Positions 56,831-64,000 of a DNA stretch of 64,000 nucleotides are shown one piece after another. The stretch spans positions 1 through 64,000 of the forward strand of contig RXJD01000019.1 of NCBI GenBank assembly GCA_003987775.1. Reading direction: 5' to 3'. The DNA comes from Mycobacterium sp. (GTDB lineage Bacteria; Actinomycetota; Actinomycetes; Mycobacteriales; Mycobacteriaceae). The stretch's first letter is position 1. Every line of letters begins with the position of its first letter. The position numbers were made by a program, and so were the translations under genes. The notes beneath the pieces were generated by a model. That model searched no databases, had not been told where the DNA came from, and saw only the letters and a list, made by a program, of their open reading frames with translations.

Positions 56831-59748
56831 AAACTGACACTGACACCCGCCCGCGCTTCATGCGATTCGTCCGGGCTTTCGCCATTCCGATCATCCTGTT
56901 GTGGTTCCTTTTGACCCTTGCCGTCAATCTCCTTGTGCCACCGATTGAATCGGTGGCCCGTACCCATGCGGTGACGATGTCCCCGCAGGACGCACCGGCC
57001 ATGATCGCCGCCAAGCGCATCGGCGCGACGTTCCACGAATCTGACTCCGACAGCATCGTCATGGTCGTCCTGGAGAGCAAGAAAGACCTCGGTGACCAGG
57101 CGCACGCCTACTACGACGGTCTGGTCAAGAAGCTGGCCGCCGACACCAAACACGTTCAGCACGTGCAGAATCTGTGGGGCGACCGCATCACCGCGGCCGG
57201 GTCGCAGAGCGGGGACGGCAAGGCCGCCTACGTCCAGATCAATGTGGCCGGCAACCAGGGCAGCACGCTGGGCAACGAGTCCGTTGACGCCGTCCGCAAG
57301 ATCGTCGATGAGTCGAAGCCGCCCCCGGACATCAAGACATACGTCACCGGTCCGGCGGCGCTGACCACGGACATGAATGAAGCCGCCGACAAGAGCATGT
57401 TCAAGATGATGGGCGTGACCGGTGTGGTCATCATGATCATGCTTTTCATCGTCTACCGTTCCGTCGTCACCGTGCTACTGGTTCTGGTGATGGTCGGCTT
57501 CGAAATGGGCACGGCCCGAGGCGTCGTCGCGATTCTGGGCAACTACGACCTGCTGGGCTTCTCCACGTTCGTGGTGGCCATGCTGTCGTCATTGGCCATC
57601 GCGGCCGGGACGGACTACGCAATCTTCCTGATCGGGCGCTACCAGGAGGCGCGGCAAGCCGGGCAAGACCGGGAAACCGCCTACTACACGATGTTTCGCG
57701 GTACCTATCACGTCATTCTGGGCTCCGGGCTGACGATCGCCGGCGCATCCTTCTGTCTGCACTTTGCGCGGTTGTCCTACTTCAAGGCTCTCGGCATCCC
57801 GTCGGCAGTGGGATTGCTCGTGGTGATCGCCGGTGCGTTGACCGCGGCGCCGGCCGTCGTCGCGGTCGCGACCCGATTCGGACTGCTCGATCCCAAGCGG
57901 ATGATCAAGACGCGGGGATGGCGCCGGATGGGGACGGCAACCGTTCGCTGGCCCGGGCCGATTTTCGTCGCGTCACTGCTCATCGCCCTGGTCGGCCTGC
58001 TCGTGGTGCCGACCATGTCGATCAGCTACAACGACCGCTACTACATCCCGTCCGGTCTGCCGTCGAACGTCGGATACAACGCCGCGGAAAAGCATTTCAG
58101 CGCGGCCCGGCTCAACCCCGACATCCTGATGATCGAGGGTGATCACGATATGCGGAACTCGAGCGACATGATCATCCTGGACCGGATCGCCAAGGACATC
58201 TTCCGGACCCCCGGAATCGCCCGGGTGCAGAGCATCACCAGGCCGCTGGGCGGACCGATCGAGCACAGTTCGATTCCGTTCCAGGTCAGCATGCAGTCGC
58301 TGCCGATCCAGCAGAACCTGCAGTTCATGAAGGACCGGATGGCCGACATGCTCACGATGAGCGACGATCTCGGCGTCATGATCGCCTCGATGCAGCGCAT
58401 GCAGGGGCTGGTGAACCAGATGAGCGGCACGACGCACCACATGGTCGGCGACATGGGCACGATGAAGGCCACCCTGGACGAGATGAGGGACCATCTCGCC
58501 GACTTCGACGATTTCGCCAGGCCGTTCCGCAGTTATTTGTATTGGGAACAGCACTGTTTCAACATTCCAGCCTGTTGGGCGGCGAAATCGGTGTTCGAGG
58601 CGATCGACGGTGTGGACAAGTTCAGCGAGGACATGACCACCCTGCTGGGCGACATGCACAACATCGACGCCCTGCTGCCCAGGATGGCCGCCGAATTTCC
58701 TCCGATCATCGCGGTGGCACAGTCGATGCAGGGCACGCTGCTGACGCTGCACAGCAGCTTCTCCGGGCTGGTCACTCAGATGTCACGGATGACCGACACC
58801 GCAAGCGCGATGGGCCAGGCCTTCGACTCGTCCAAGGCCGACGACTACTTCTATCTGCCGCCCGAGGCATTCGACAACCCGGACTTCCAGCGGGGCCTGA
58901 AGCTGTTCTTGTCGCCCGACGGGAAAGCGGCGCGGTTCATCATCACCCACGACACCGACCCGGCGACGCCCAAAGGCATCGCGGCCGTCAAACCCGAGCT
59001 CAACGCCGCGCACGAAGCGGTGAAGGGCACGCCGCTGGCCAATGCCAAGTTCTACCTCACCGGCACCGCCGCGGTGTACAACGATATCCAGACCGGCTCC
59101 CAGTTCGACCTGCTGATCGTCGGAATCGCCGCGCTGACATTGATATTCGTCGTGATGGTGGTGATCACACGGGCCCTGGTCGCCTCGCTGGTGATCGTCG
59201 GCACAGTGCTGCTGTCGCTGGGCGCCGCGTTCGGGCTGTCCGTCCTGGTGTGGCAGCACATCCTCGGTCTGGATCTCAACTGGATCGCCCCGGTGTTCGG
59301 CCTGATCATCCTGCTGGCAGTCGGCTCCGACTACAACCTGTTGCTGGTCTCCCGATTCCAGGAGGAGATCGGCGCGGGTCTGCGGACCGGGATCATCCGC
59401 TCGATGGGTGAAACGGGCGGCGTCGTCACCGCCGCGGGCCTGGTGTTCGCGTTCACCATGATGTCCATGGCTGCCAGCGACCTGAGTTCCATCGGCCAGG
59501 CCGGCACCACAATCGGGCTCGGGCTGTTGTTCGACACGTTGATCGTGCGCTCCCTGATGACACCGTCGATCGCCGCTCTGCTCGGCAGGTGGTTCTGGTG
59601 GCCGCTCAAGGTGCGGCCCCGCCCCGCCAGCTACATGCTGCGGCCCTTCGGTCCGCGCCGGCTGGTGCGCTCGCTGCTGTTGGGCGAAGAGGCCGATGCG
59701 CCCCGGCCGGCAGAACGCCGCGAGGAGAAGGTAGGGGCCGGCGTCTGA
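56827..59748 (+). CDS. MmpL-family RND transporter
   Basis: 973 aa, about 12 membrane helices in two halves, each followed by a large periplasmic loop. The proton-relay Asp-Tyr pairs are seen in [17 protein letters not shown] and [17 protein letters not shown]. The second periplasmic part contains a Met-rich helical stretch ([30 protein letters not shown], quoted in parts) typical of MmpL4/5-like members. It probably exports a lipid, siderophore or drug with MmpS by the proton gradient. Methionine-rich loops and the CsoR-type promoter make a metal link worth testing. Confidence 0.94.
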   Translation: MKTDTDTRPRFMRFVRAFAIPIILLWFLLTLAVNLLVPPIESVARTHAVTMSPQDAPAMIAAKRIGATFHESDSDSIVMVVLESKKDLGDQAHAYYDGLVKKLAADTKHVQHVQNLWGDRITAAGSQSGDGKAAYVQINVAGNQGSTLGNESVDAVRKIVDESKPPPDIKTYVTGPAALTTDMNEAADKSMFKMMGVTGVVIMIMLFIVYRSVVTVLLVLVMVGFEMGTARGVVAILGNYDLLGFSTFVVAMLSSLAIAAGTDYAIFLIGRYQEARQAGQDRETAYYTMFRGTYHVILGSGLTIAGASFCLHFARLSYFKALGIPSAVGLLVVIAGALTAAPAVVAVATRFGLLDPKRMIKTRGWRRMGTATVRWPGPIFVASLLIALVGLLVVPTMSISYNDRYYIPSGLPSNVGYNAAEKHFSAARLNPDILMIEGDHDMRNSSDMIILDRIAKDIFRTPGIARVQSITRPLGGPIEHSSIPFQVSMQSLPIQQNLQFMKDRMADMLTMSDDLGVMIASMQRMQGLVNQMSGTTHHMVGDMGTMKATLDEMRDHLADFDDFARPFRSYLYWEQHCFNIPACWAAKSVFEAIDGVDKFSEDMTTLLGDMHNIDALLPRMAAEFPPIIAVAQSMQGTLLTLHSSFSGLVTQMSRMTDTASAMGQAFDSSKADDYFYLPPEAFDNPDFQRGLKLFLSPDGKAARFIITHDTDPATPKGIAAVKPELNAAHEAVKGTPLANAKFYLTGTAAVYNDIQTGSQFDLLIVGIAALTLIFVVMVVITRALVASLVIVGTVLLSLGAAFGLSVLVWQHILGLDLNWIAPVFGLIILLAVGSDYNLLLVSRFQEEIGAGLRTGIIRSMGETGGVVTAAGLVFAFTMMSMAASDLSSIGQAGTTIGLGLLFDTLIVRSLMTPSIAALLGRWFWWPLKVRPRPASYMLRPFGPRRLVRSLLLGEEADAPRPAERREEKVGAGV

Positions 59749-59812
59749 CGGGGTGAAACCCTCAGACCCCGCGAAAGACGCCGCGACCGGAGTCAGGCAA
59801 GCTACTCCAAAG

Positions 59813-59977
59813 TCAGTGGGCGCGAATGATCCTCATCATTCTCAGATTGATGCGGGCGAAACGCCACAATTGCACGAAGGGGTTTCGGCGCCTGCGCAGT
59901 GTCGAATCGGTAGGAAGCGGGGCATCGGCAATGCGTTCGGCGGTCAGCACATTGACCTCCGAGTCCATGTCGTTCAC
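59813..59977 (-). CDS. small basic protein co-transcribed with the SQR-like gene
   Basis: 54 aa from GTG 59977 (51 from ATG 59968), starting 11 bases after the flavoprotein stop, with AAAGGTGCTCCC before the GTG. Sequence NDMDSEVNVLTAERIADAP, then an Arg-rich, aromatic C-terminus (RRRRNPFVQLWRFARINLR). It could bind the membrane surface next to the quinone-reducing flavoprotein, which itself ends in an amphipathic FIYKAKARPFWWLIPE. No family known to me. Confidence 0.6.
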   Translation of the reverse strand: MNDMDSEVNVLTAERIADAPLPTDSTLRRRRNPFVQLWRFARINLRMMRIIRAH

Positions 59978-59988
59978 GGGAGCACCTT

Positions 59989-61446
59989 TCACTCGGGGAT
60001 CAGCCACCAGAACGGCCGTGCCTTCGCCTTGTAAATGAACAGGTAGTGCAACAATGCCTTGATCCAATGTCCTGCCAGGCCGAGTTCGCCTGAGGTGCCG
60101 GCGATGTCGCGCCCGGTCTGCGGATACTTGGCCGGATCGGGCACGACGGGGAACATGGTCATCGCAGCCGCTGATCCCTCGCGTAATCCGGTGCCTGCCG
60201 AGGCGACGCATGCGGCGCCCATACTTGCCATCGAGGCGCGGTGCGCGGGAGCCGCGGCCCCGTTGTCGATACGGTCCCGAATCGTTGCGGCCACCGTCTT
60301 GGCCATCACACCCGATGGCATGCCGGTGCGCGGCGGGCTGGGAGTGATGACGGTACCGTTGCGGCTCTTCCGCGGCTTCGAGATCGGGTGTGGCGGCGCG
60401 AAAGCGATCCCCGGCGCAAATATGTTGGGATAGGCCGTTGACTCGTAGGTGTGCGGCCAGTCCTCGGCGCTCCACTCGTCAAAAGGCTTGCCGGAGTAGT
60501 CGGCGTCCACTTTCAGGAAGCCGGACGGAGCGAACAGCAACGACGTGATGTCGTTGCCCTCTCTGTCATAGGCGGCCAGGCTGGCGCCCCTGAAAGGGGG
60601 CAGCAGCATGGCGAAGTCGAAGTCCAGGTCATGCTCTGTGCCGTCGAGCTGCTCATATCGCAGCTTGCCGTCCATCACCTCGTGCACGGCTGCCTGGGTG
60701 ATCGCCTTGACACCGCGCTCACGGAACAACGACTCGGTCCATAGGCGGCTGGACTGCACAAAGCCCTTCTCGACGAAGCTCATGCCGCCCACGCCGAAGT
60801 CGCCAAGCTCGTATTCGTTTGTCAAATAGACGATTTCGGCCAGGTCGCGAACCCCGGCGGTACGCAGGGTGTGTTCTACATTGAAGGCGTATTCGAACGC
60901 TGCGCCTTCGCATGTGCAGGTGCCGTGCCCGACTCCGATGACCAGGCGTTGCTTATGGCCGGCCTTCAGTTTGGCGATGACCTCATCGAGGGCCTTCGCC
61001 GCCTCAGTGGCGTGGGCCGCGGTACAGACTGAATAAGAATGTCCCTCCGGTCCAAGACCAGGGGTTGCCGCGAAATTCAGCTGGGGCCCGGTGGCGTTGA
61101 CGAGATAGTCGTAGGTGAGATTGCCAATCTCGCCCTGGCGCGCCCGGTCGGTATAGGTGAAGTCCACCGATGGCATCGACTGCTCGCCCTTGCCCTCTGG
61201 ATAGATCGCCGTCGCGAGACCTTGATGAAAGGCGATTCCCTTGCGCCGATAGATCGGCTGCAGGGGGATGAGCACCTTTGAGGCATCCATCCTGCCGACC
61301 CCAACCCAGATGTTCGACGGGATCCAGTTCCAATCGGCATTCGGGGAGATTACGACGACTTCGTGCTTGCGGTTCAGCCATCGGCGGAGATGCAGCGCGG
61401 CAGTGTGTCCCGCGATGCCGGCGCCGAGGATGAGGACTCGTGCCAT
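59989..61446 (-). CDS. sulfide:quinone oxidoreductase-like FAD protein
   Basis: 485 aa. Rossmann FAD motif ARVLILGAGIAGHTAALHL and a second dinucleotide fold near VIGVGHGTCTCEG. Cysteines stand at 141 (SVCTAAH), 177 and 179 (TCTCEGAAFEY) and 413; SQR enzymes use cysteines in similar places to form a sulfur bridge at FAD. The C-terminal region (about 455-485) is an amphipathic, aromatic membrane anchor. It likely oxidises sulfide to sulfane sulfur and reduces menaquinone. ATG 61446 with AGGGAG; a longer start is possible. It is divergent from a thioredoxin gene with two matching palindromes between. Confidence 0.82.
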   Translation of the reverse strand: MARVLILGAGIAGHTAALHLRRWLNRKHEVVVISPNADWNWIPSNIWVGVGRMDASKVLIPLQPIYRRKGIAFHQGLATAIYPEGKGEQSMPSVDFTYTDRARQGEIGNLTYDYLVNATGPQLNFAATPGLGPEGHSYSVCTAAHATEAAKALDEVIAKLKAGHKQRLVIGVGHGTCTCEGAAFEYAFNVEHTLRTAGVRDLAEIVYLTNEYELGDFGVGGMSFVEKGFVQSSRLWTESLFRERGVKAITQAAVHEVMDGKLRYEQLDGTEHDLDFDFAMLLPPFRGASLAAYDREGNDITSLLFAPSGFLKVDADYSGKPFDEWSAEDWPHTYESTAYPNIFAPGIAFAPPHPISKPRKSRNGTVITPSPPRTGMPSGVMAKTVAATIRDRIDNGAAAPAHRASMASMGAACVASAGTGLREGSAAAMTMFPVVPDPAKYPQTGRDIAGTSGELGLAGHWIKALLHYLFIYKAKARPFWWLIPE

Positions 61447-61504
61447 ATTTCGCTCCCTCTCTGCAAAGACCCCCAACGCTCAGCGGGCGTGGACGCTCGT
61501 TGAG

Positions 61505-61523
61505 ATTATACCCCGTAGGGTAT
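61505..61523 (-). promoter_or_regulatory. CsoR-type operator/promoter of the SQR-like gene (site 2)
   Basis: ATACCC-N4-GGGTAT palindrome (61508-61523), with the -10 TATAAT on the minus strand at 61510-61505 formed by its downstream arm. Spacing of palindrome to -10 equals site 3. Confidence 0.72.
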
Positions 61524-61648
61524 ACGAACGGCGACCCCCGGCGAGCGGCCTATTGCCAGAGTGGCCCGTGTTGGTGCGGCGTTCCTAGGGTCGAATGACC
61601 TTTATCGGCGGAACTCGGGCGCGCCACGCACGACGTCGCTGTGCGGGA

Positions 61649-61667
61649 ATACCCCTCGGGGTATAAC
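61649..61667 (+). promoter_or_regulatory. CsoR-type operator/promoter of the thioredoxin gene (site 3)
   Basis: ATACCC-CTCG-GGGTAT (61649-61664), the right arm continuing into -10 TATAAC (61662-61667). Gene start follows 77 bases downstream. Confidence 0.72.
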
Positions 61668-61743
61668 GGTTTCAGTAGGTACGAGCGGCCTGGCTGTTCC
61701 AGGATCCCCTGGACCGGCTCGCTGCCAGAGATAAGGAAGAGCA

Positions 61744-62118
61744 ATGACCGTCAAATCCCTCACCGCCACCGACTTCGAGGCAACGATCGTCGACAATTCG
61801 ATTGTGCTGGTTGACTTCTGGGCCCCGTGGTGCGGACCGTGTCGTGCGTTCGCGCCGGTGTTCGAGCGGTCCGCGCAGAAGCACGCCGACGTCGTGCACG
61901 CCAAGGTCGACACTGACGCCGAGCGTGAGCTGGCCGGCACGGTCGGCATCCGGTCGGTGCCCACCATCATGGCGTTCCGGGACGGGATCCTCGTTTACAG
62001 CCAGGCCGGGGCGATGCCGCCCGCCGTCCTGGAGGACTTGATCACCAAGGTCCGGGGCCTGGATATGGACGCGGTGCGCGCCAAGATCGCGCAGCGTAAG
62101 GCTGGGGCGAACGCATAA
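61744..62118 (+). CDS. thioredoxin
   Basis: 124 aa. The redox site WCGPC is intact (Cys30, Cys33) in VLVDFWAPWCGPCRAF, and the cis-Pro in SVPTIMAFRDG. It carries an extra C-terminal helix of about 15 residues (DMDAVRAKIAQRKAGANA) beyond the usual 105. Under a palindromic promoter shared with the SQR-like gene, it may reduce persulfides formed by that enzyme. It is not the housekeeping trxB-linked gene. Confidence 0.92.
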   Translation: MTVKSLTATDFEATIVDNSIVLVDFWAPWCGPCRAFAPVFERSAQKHADVVHAKVDTDAERELAGTVGIRSVPTIMAFRDGILVYSQAGAMPPAVLEDLITKVRGLDMDAVRAKIAQRKAGANA

Positions 62119-62127
62119 TCGGCCGGG

Positions 62128-63354
62128 TCAGGCAATGGCGCCGGCGTCTTTGAGGGCGGCGATGCGGTCCCAGTCCATCCCGATCTCCATAAGGACGATC
62201 TCGGTGTGCTCGGAGGCTTGTGGTGCCCGGGTGGTTTGCAGCGGCTCGTGGTTGAACTGAACCGGTCCGCGTACCACTTTGAATGGCGCTCCGCCGCTGG
62301 CCACTTCGACCTCTGAGATCATGTCGTTGGCGAGCGCCTGCTCGTCCTGGGCCAGGTCGAGCAGGCTCTGGAACGGCGCCCACTGACCTTTCATGGTCTT
62401 CAGGTGCTGTCGCCAGTACGCGAACGGCTTGGCGGCGAACGCGTCGGCGATGAGCTTGCCGGCCGCATCGGCATTCTGTATCAGGGGCAGCACTTCGGAG
62501 AAGCGAGGATCGTCGGCCGCCTCCGGAATTCCGAGATGCTCGAAGGTATCCCGGATCAGCCCGGTCGGGCTGATGATGCAGAGGTTGATGGTGCCGCCGT
62601 CGGAGGTCAGGTAGTTGCCCATGAACGGGTTGACCGAGGGGGCGAGAGATCCGGGCATGGGTGTGCGCATCACCTCTCCGGCCTCCATGCCCTGGGTGAC
62701 GCTTGCACCTGCCGCCCACCACGCGGTGCTCAGCAATGACACGTCGAGCTCGACAGCTTCGCCGGTGCGTTCCCGGTGCAGCAGTGCCGCCGAGATGCCC
62801 CCGGCGATGAACATCCCCCCGATGGAGTCGCCGAACGCCGGAATGCCTTGCCCCAGCGCGCCACCCAGTTCCGCGGGGGTCAGGGCGTAGCCCACGCCGC
62901 TGCGGGTCCAGAAGGCCGTGCCGTCATACCCGCCGGTGTGCCGTTCGGGCCCCTTGTCGCCATACGCCGACCCGCGCGCGTAGATGATGCCGGGATTCGC
63001 CGCGCGGATGTGCTCCACGTCGAACTTGTTCTTCTGGCGCTGCGCGGGAAGGTAGTTGGTGAGAAAGACGTCGGAAACCTTGGCTAATTCGTAGAGCACT
63101 TCCTGACCGCCCGGTGTGGCCACGTCGATACCGACGCTGCGTTTGCCGCGGTTCGGGTGCTCCATGAGGGGATGGCGGTCCGGGTTGATCTGGATGCCGC
63201 CCATATTGAGGAAGCCACGCTGGGTGTCTCCCCGCAGGGGGTGTTCGACCTTGATGACGTCGGCTCCCCAGTCGGCGAGGATCGCTCCCGCCGCCGGGAC
63301 GAAGGTGAACTGCGCGACCTCGAGGACCCGAATGCCCTCCATCACCCTGATCAT
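62128..63354 (-). CDS. CaiB/BaiF-family CoA transferase (second)
   Basis: 408 aa. MEGIRVLEVAQFTFVPAAGAILADWGADVIKVEHP at the start, GKRSVGIDVATPGG, and the catalytic Asp region GGYDGTAFWTRSGVG. It is longer than and distinct from the copy at 39987. Preceded by operator site E and convergent to the thioredoxin gene (nine bases between stops). Placed next to the amidohydrolase, it probably acts in the same TetR-controlled pathway. Confidence 0.91.
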   Translation of the reverse strand: MIRVMEGIRVLEVAQFTFVPAAGAILADWGADVIKVEHPLRGDTQRGFLNMGGIQINPDRHPLMEHPNRGKRSVGIDVATPGGQEVLYELAKVSDVFLTNYLPAQRQKNKFDVEHIRAANPGIIYARGSAYGDKGPERHTGGYDGTAFWTRSGVGYALTPAELGGALGQGIPAFGDSIGGMFIAGGISAALLHRERTGEAVELDVSLLSTAWWAAGASVTQGMEAGEVMRTPMPGSLAPSVNPFMGNYLTSDGGTINLCIISPTGLIRDTFEHLGIPEAADDPRFSEVLPLIQNADAAGKLIADAFAAKPFAYWRQHLKTMKGQWAPFQSLLDLAQDEQALANDMISEVEVASGGAPFKVVRGPVQFNHEPLQTTRAPQASEHTEIVLMEIGMDWDRIAALKDAGAIA

Positions 63355-63393
63355 CGGCGGACCTCTTTCCCTGGGCGGCGTCGAACGTGAGAC

Positions 63394-63416
63394 CTACTGT
63401 AGTCAGTACGGTATAG
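63394..63416. promoter_or_regulatory. TetR-type operator, site E
   Basis: TACTGTA-N7-CGGTA, exact to the shared consensus, 40 bases before the CaiB gene at 63354. It lies in the same divergent gap as site C. Confidence 0.75.
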
Positions 63417-63533
63417 CGCTACGCATTCCCGGGCTGTCGCTGCGCCGCGCAGGCGTCCGTGAAGTGATCTCCGAGAGGCGTCTGATCAGGCATTCTTCTG
63501 ACTTCCGACGGTCTCGGCGGTCATTGCAGAAAG

Positions 63534-63556
63534 CAGTACCGATAGGTATACAGTAT
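63534..63556. promoter_or_regulatory. TetR-type operator, site C
   Basis: On the minus strand TACTGTA-N7-CGGTA, exact to the consensus; 58 bases before the amidohydrolase. It shares the 15-base core TACCGATAGGTATAC with site B and is followed by a further TACTG, so it may bind two dimers. Confidence 0.75.
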
Positions 63557-63613
63557 GTACTGGGCGGCCGCGCGTCGGCGGGTCACGCAGCTTACTGGGG
63601 AAGGACGTCCACG

Positions 63614-64000
63614 ATGGCAACGCTGGGCTACCAGGCGATCGACGTCGACAATCACTACTACGAACCGATCGACTCGTTCACCCGTTACCTGCCGAAGGAG
63701 TTCAAGCGGCGCGGCGTGCAGATGCTGCGGGACGGCAAACGAACCTGGGCGGTGATCGGCGAACGCATCAACCAGTTCATCCCCAACCCGACCTTCGACC
63801 CGATCATCGAACCGGGCTGCCTGGACTTGCTGTTCCGCGGCGAGATTCCCGACGGCGTCGACCCGGCCTCGCTGATGAAGGTCGACCGGCTGGAAAACCA
63901 TCCGGAGTATCAGAATCGCGAGGCCCGGGTGCGCGTGATGGACACCCAGAATCTCGAGACGGTCTTCATGTTGCCGACCTTCGCCTGTGGCGTCGAGGAA
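63614..64000 (+). CDS. amidohydrolase family 2 protein (N-terminal part, cut by window end)
   Basis: 129 codons are visible and the frame is still open at the window end. ATG at 63614 gives MATLGYQAIDVDNHYYEP, the start of amidohydrolase-2 metal enzymes (decarboxylases and hydrolases); VDNHYYEP is the first metal-binding strand, with one His where many have DxHxH. Further on RLENHPEYQNREARVRVMD is typical. Behind operator site C, next to a CaiB-type transferase. Full family assignment needs the missing half. Confidence 0.85.
   Translation, partial: MATLGYQAIDVDNHYYEPIDSFTRYLPKEFKRRGVQMLRDGKRTWAVIGERINQFIPNPTFDPIIEPGCLDLLFRGEIPDGVDPASLMKVDRLENHPEYQNREARVRVMDTQNLETVFMLPTFACGVEE

Overview
The window is chromosomal DNA of a Mycobacterium/Mycolicibacterium-type actinobacterium. 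It is GC-rich, opens inside an rRNA operon (3' end of 23S, then 5S), and from about 1 to 30.6 kb follows, in the same order and orientation, the block known in M. tuberculosis as rrnA, Rv1316c (ogt) to Rv1343c. I identified genes by reading translations and by remembered family knowledge; no database search was run.

Region 1 (1-8.6 kb): rRNA end, two terminators, a DNA-alkylation repair pair (ogt, Ada-AlkA fusion), and three tandem membrane adenylate cyclases with the wreck of a fourth between them. Region 2 (8.7-30.6 kb): conserved housekeeping genes. These are nucS mismatch repair, methylmalonyl-CoA epimerase, a thiolase, a thioredoxin-like TPR protein, alpha-glucan metabolism (glgB, glgE, glgP), dinG, pncB, clpS, the Mec/CysO sulfur-carrier pair, a rhomboid, murI, a cAMP-phosphodiesterase-type metallo-beta-lactamase, rph and rdgB. 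Against the M. tuberculosis layout two genes are absent: the PE_PGRS gene before glgB, and cysM after cysO. CysO here also carries a six-residue tail after its Gly-Gly.

Region 3 (30.7-36.7 kb): synteny breaks at a tRNA-Leu. A desaturase with its ferredoxin-type reductase (DesA3 system), small conserved proteins, an aminoglycoside-phosphotransferase-like protein and an autoregulated TetR/membrane-protein pair follow.

Region 4 (36.7-64 kb) is accessory catabolism built on CoA chemistry. It holds a five-gene operon (SDR, thiolase, CaiB-type CoA transferase, acyl-CoA dehydrogenase, GntR regulator) divergent from another acyl-CoA dehydrogenase, and a tightly overlapping six-gene operon of three crotonases and three AMP-forming ligases. 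Further on are a hotdog protein with a crotonase, a dihydrodipicolinate-synthase-family aldolase, another crotonase, a second CaiB transferase and an amidohydrolase cut by the window end.

Two regulatory codes emerge from the intergenic sequence of region 4. (a) Five copies of an element TAC(T/C)GTA-N7-CGGTA (two with one mismatch) lie before the crotonase/ligase operon, between a TetR gene and the aldolase, and before the 55.3-kb crotonase, the CaiB gene and the amidohydrolase. They suggest one dispersed regulon run by the TetR protein at 52.2-52.9 kb. (b) Three copies of ATACCC-N4-GGGTAT, each merging into a TATA-type -10 box, precede mmpS-mmpL, a sulfide:quinone-oxidoreductase-like flavoprotein with a small downstream gene, and a thioredoxin. 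This is the operator style of CsoR-family (copper or persulfide) repressors and links an MmpS/MmpL exporter to sulfur or copper stress. No CsoR-family gene lies in the window.
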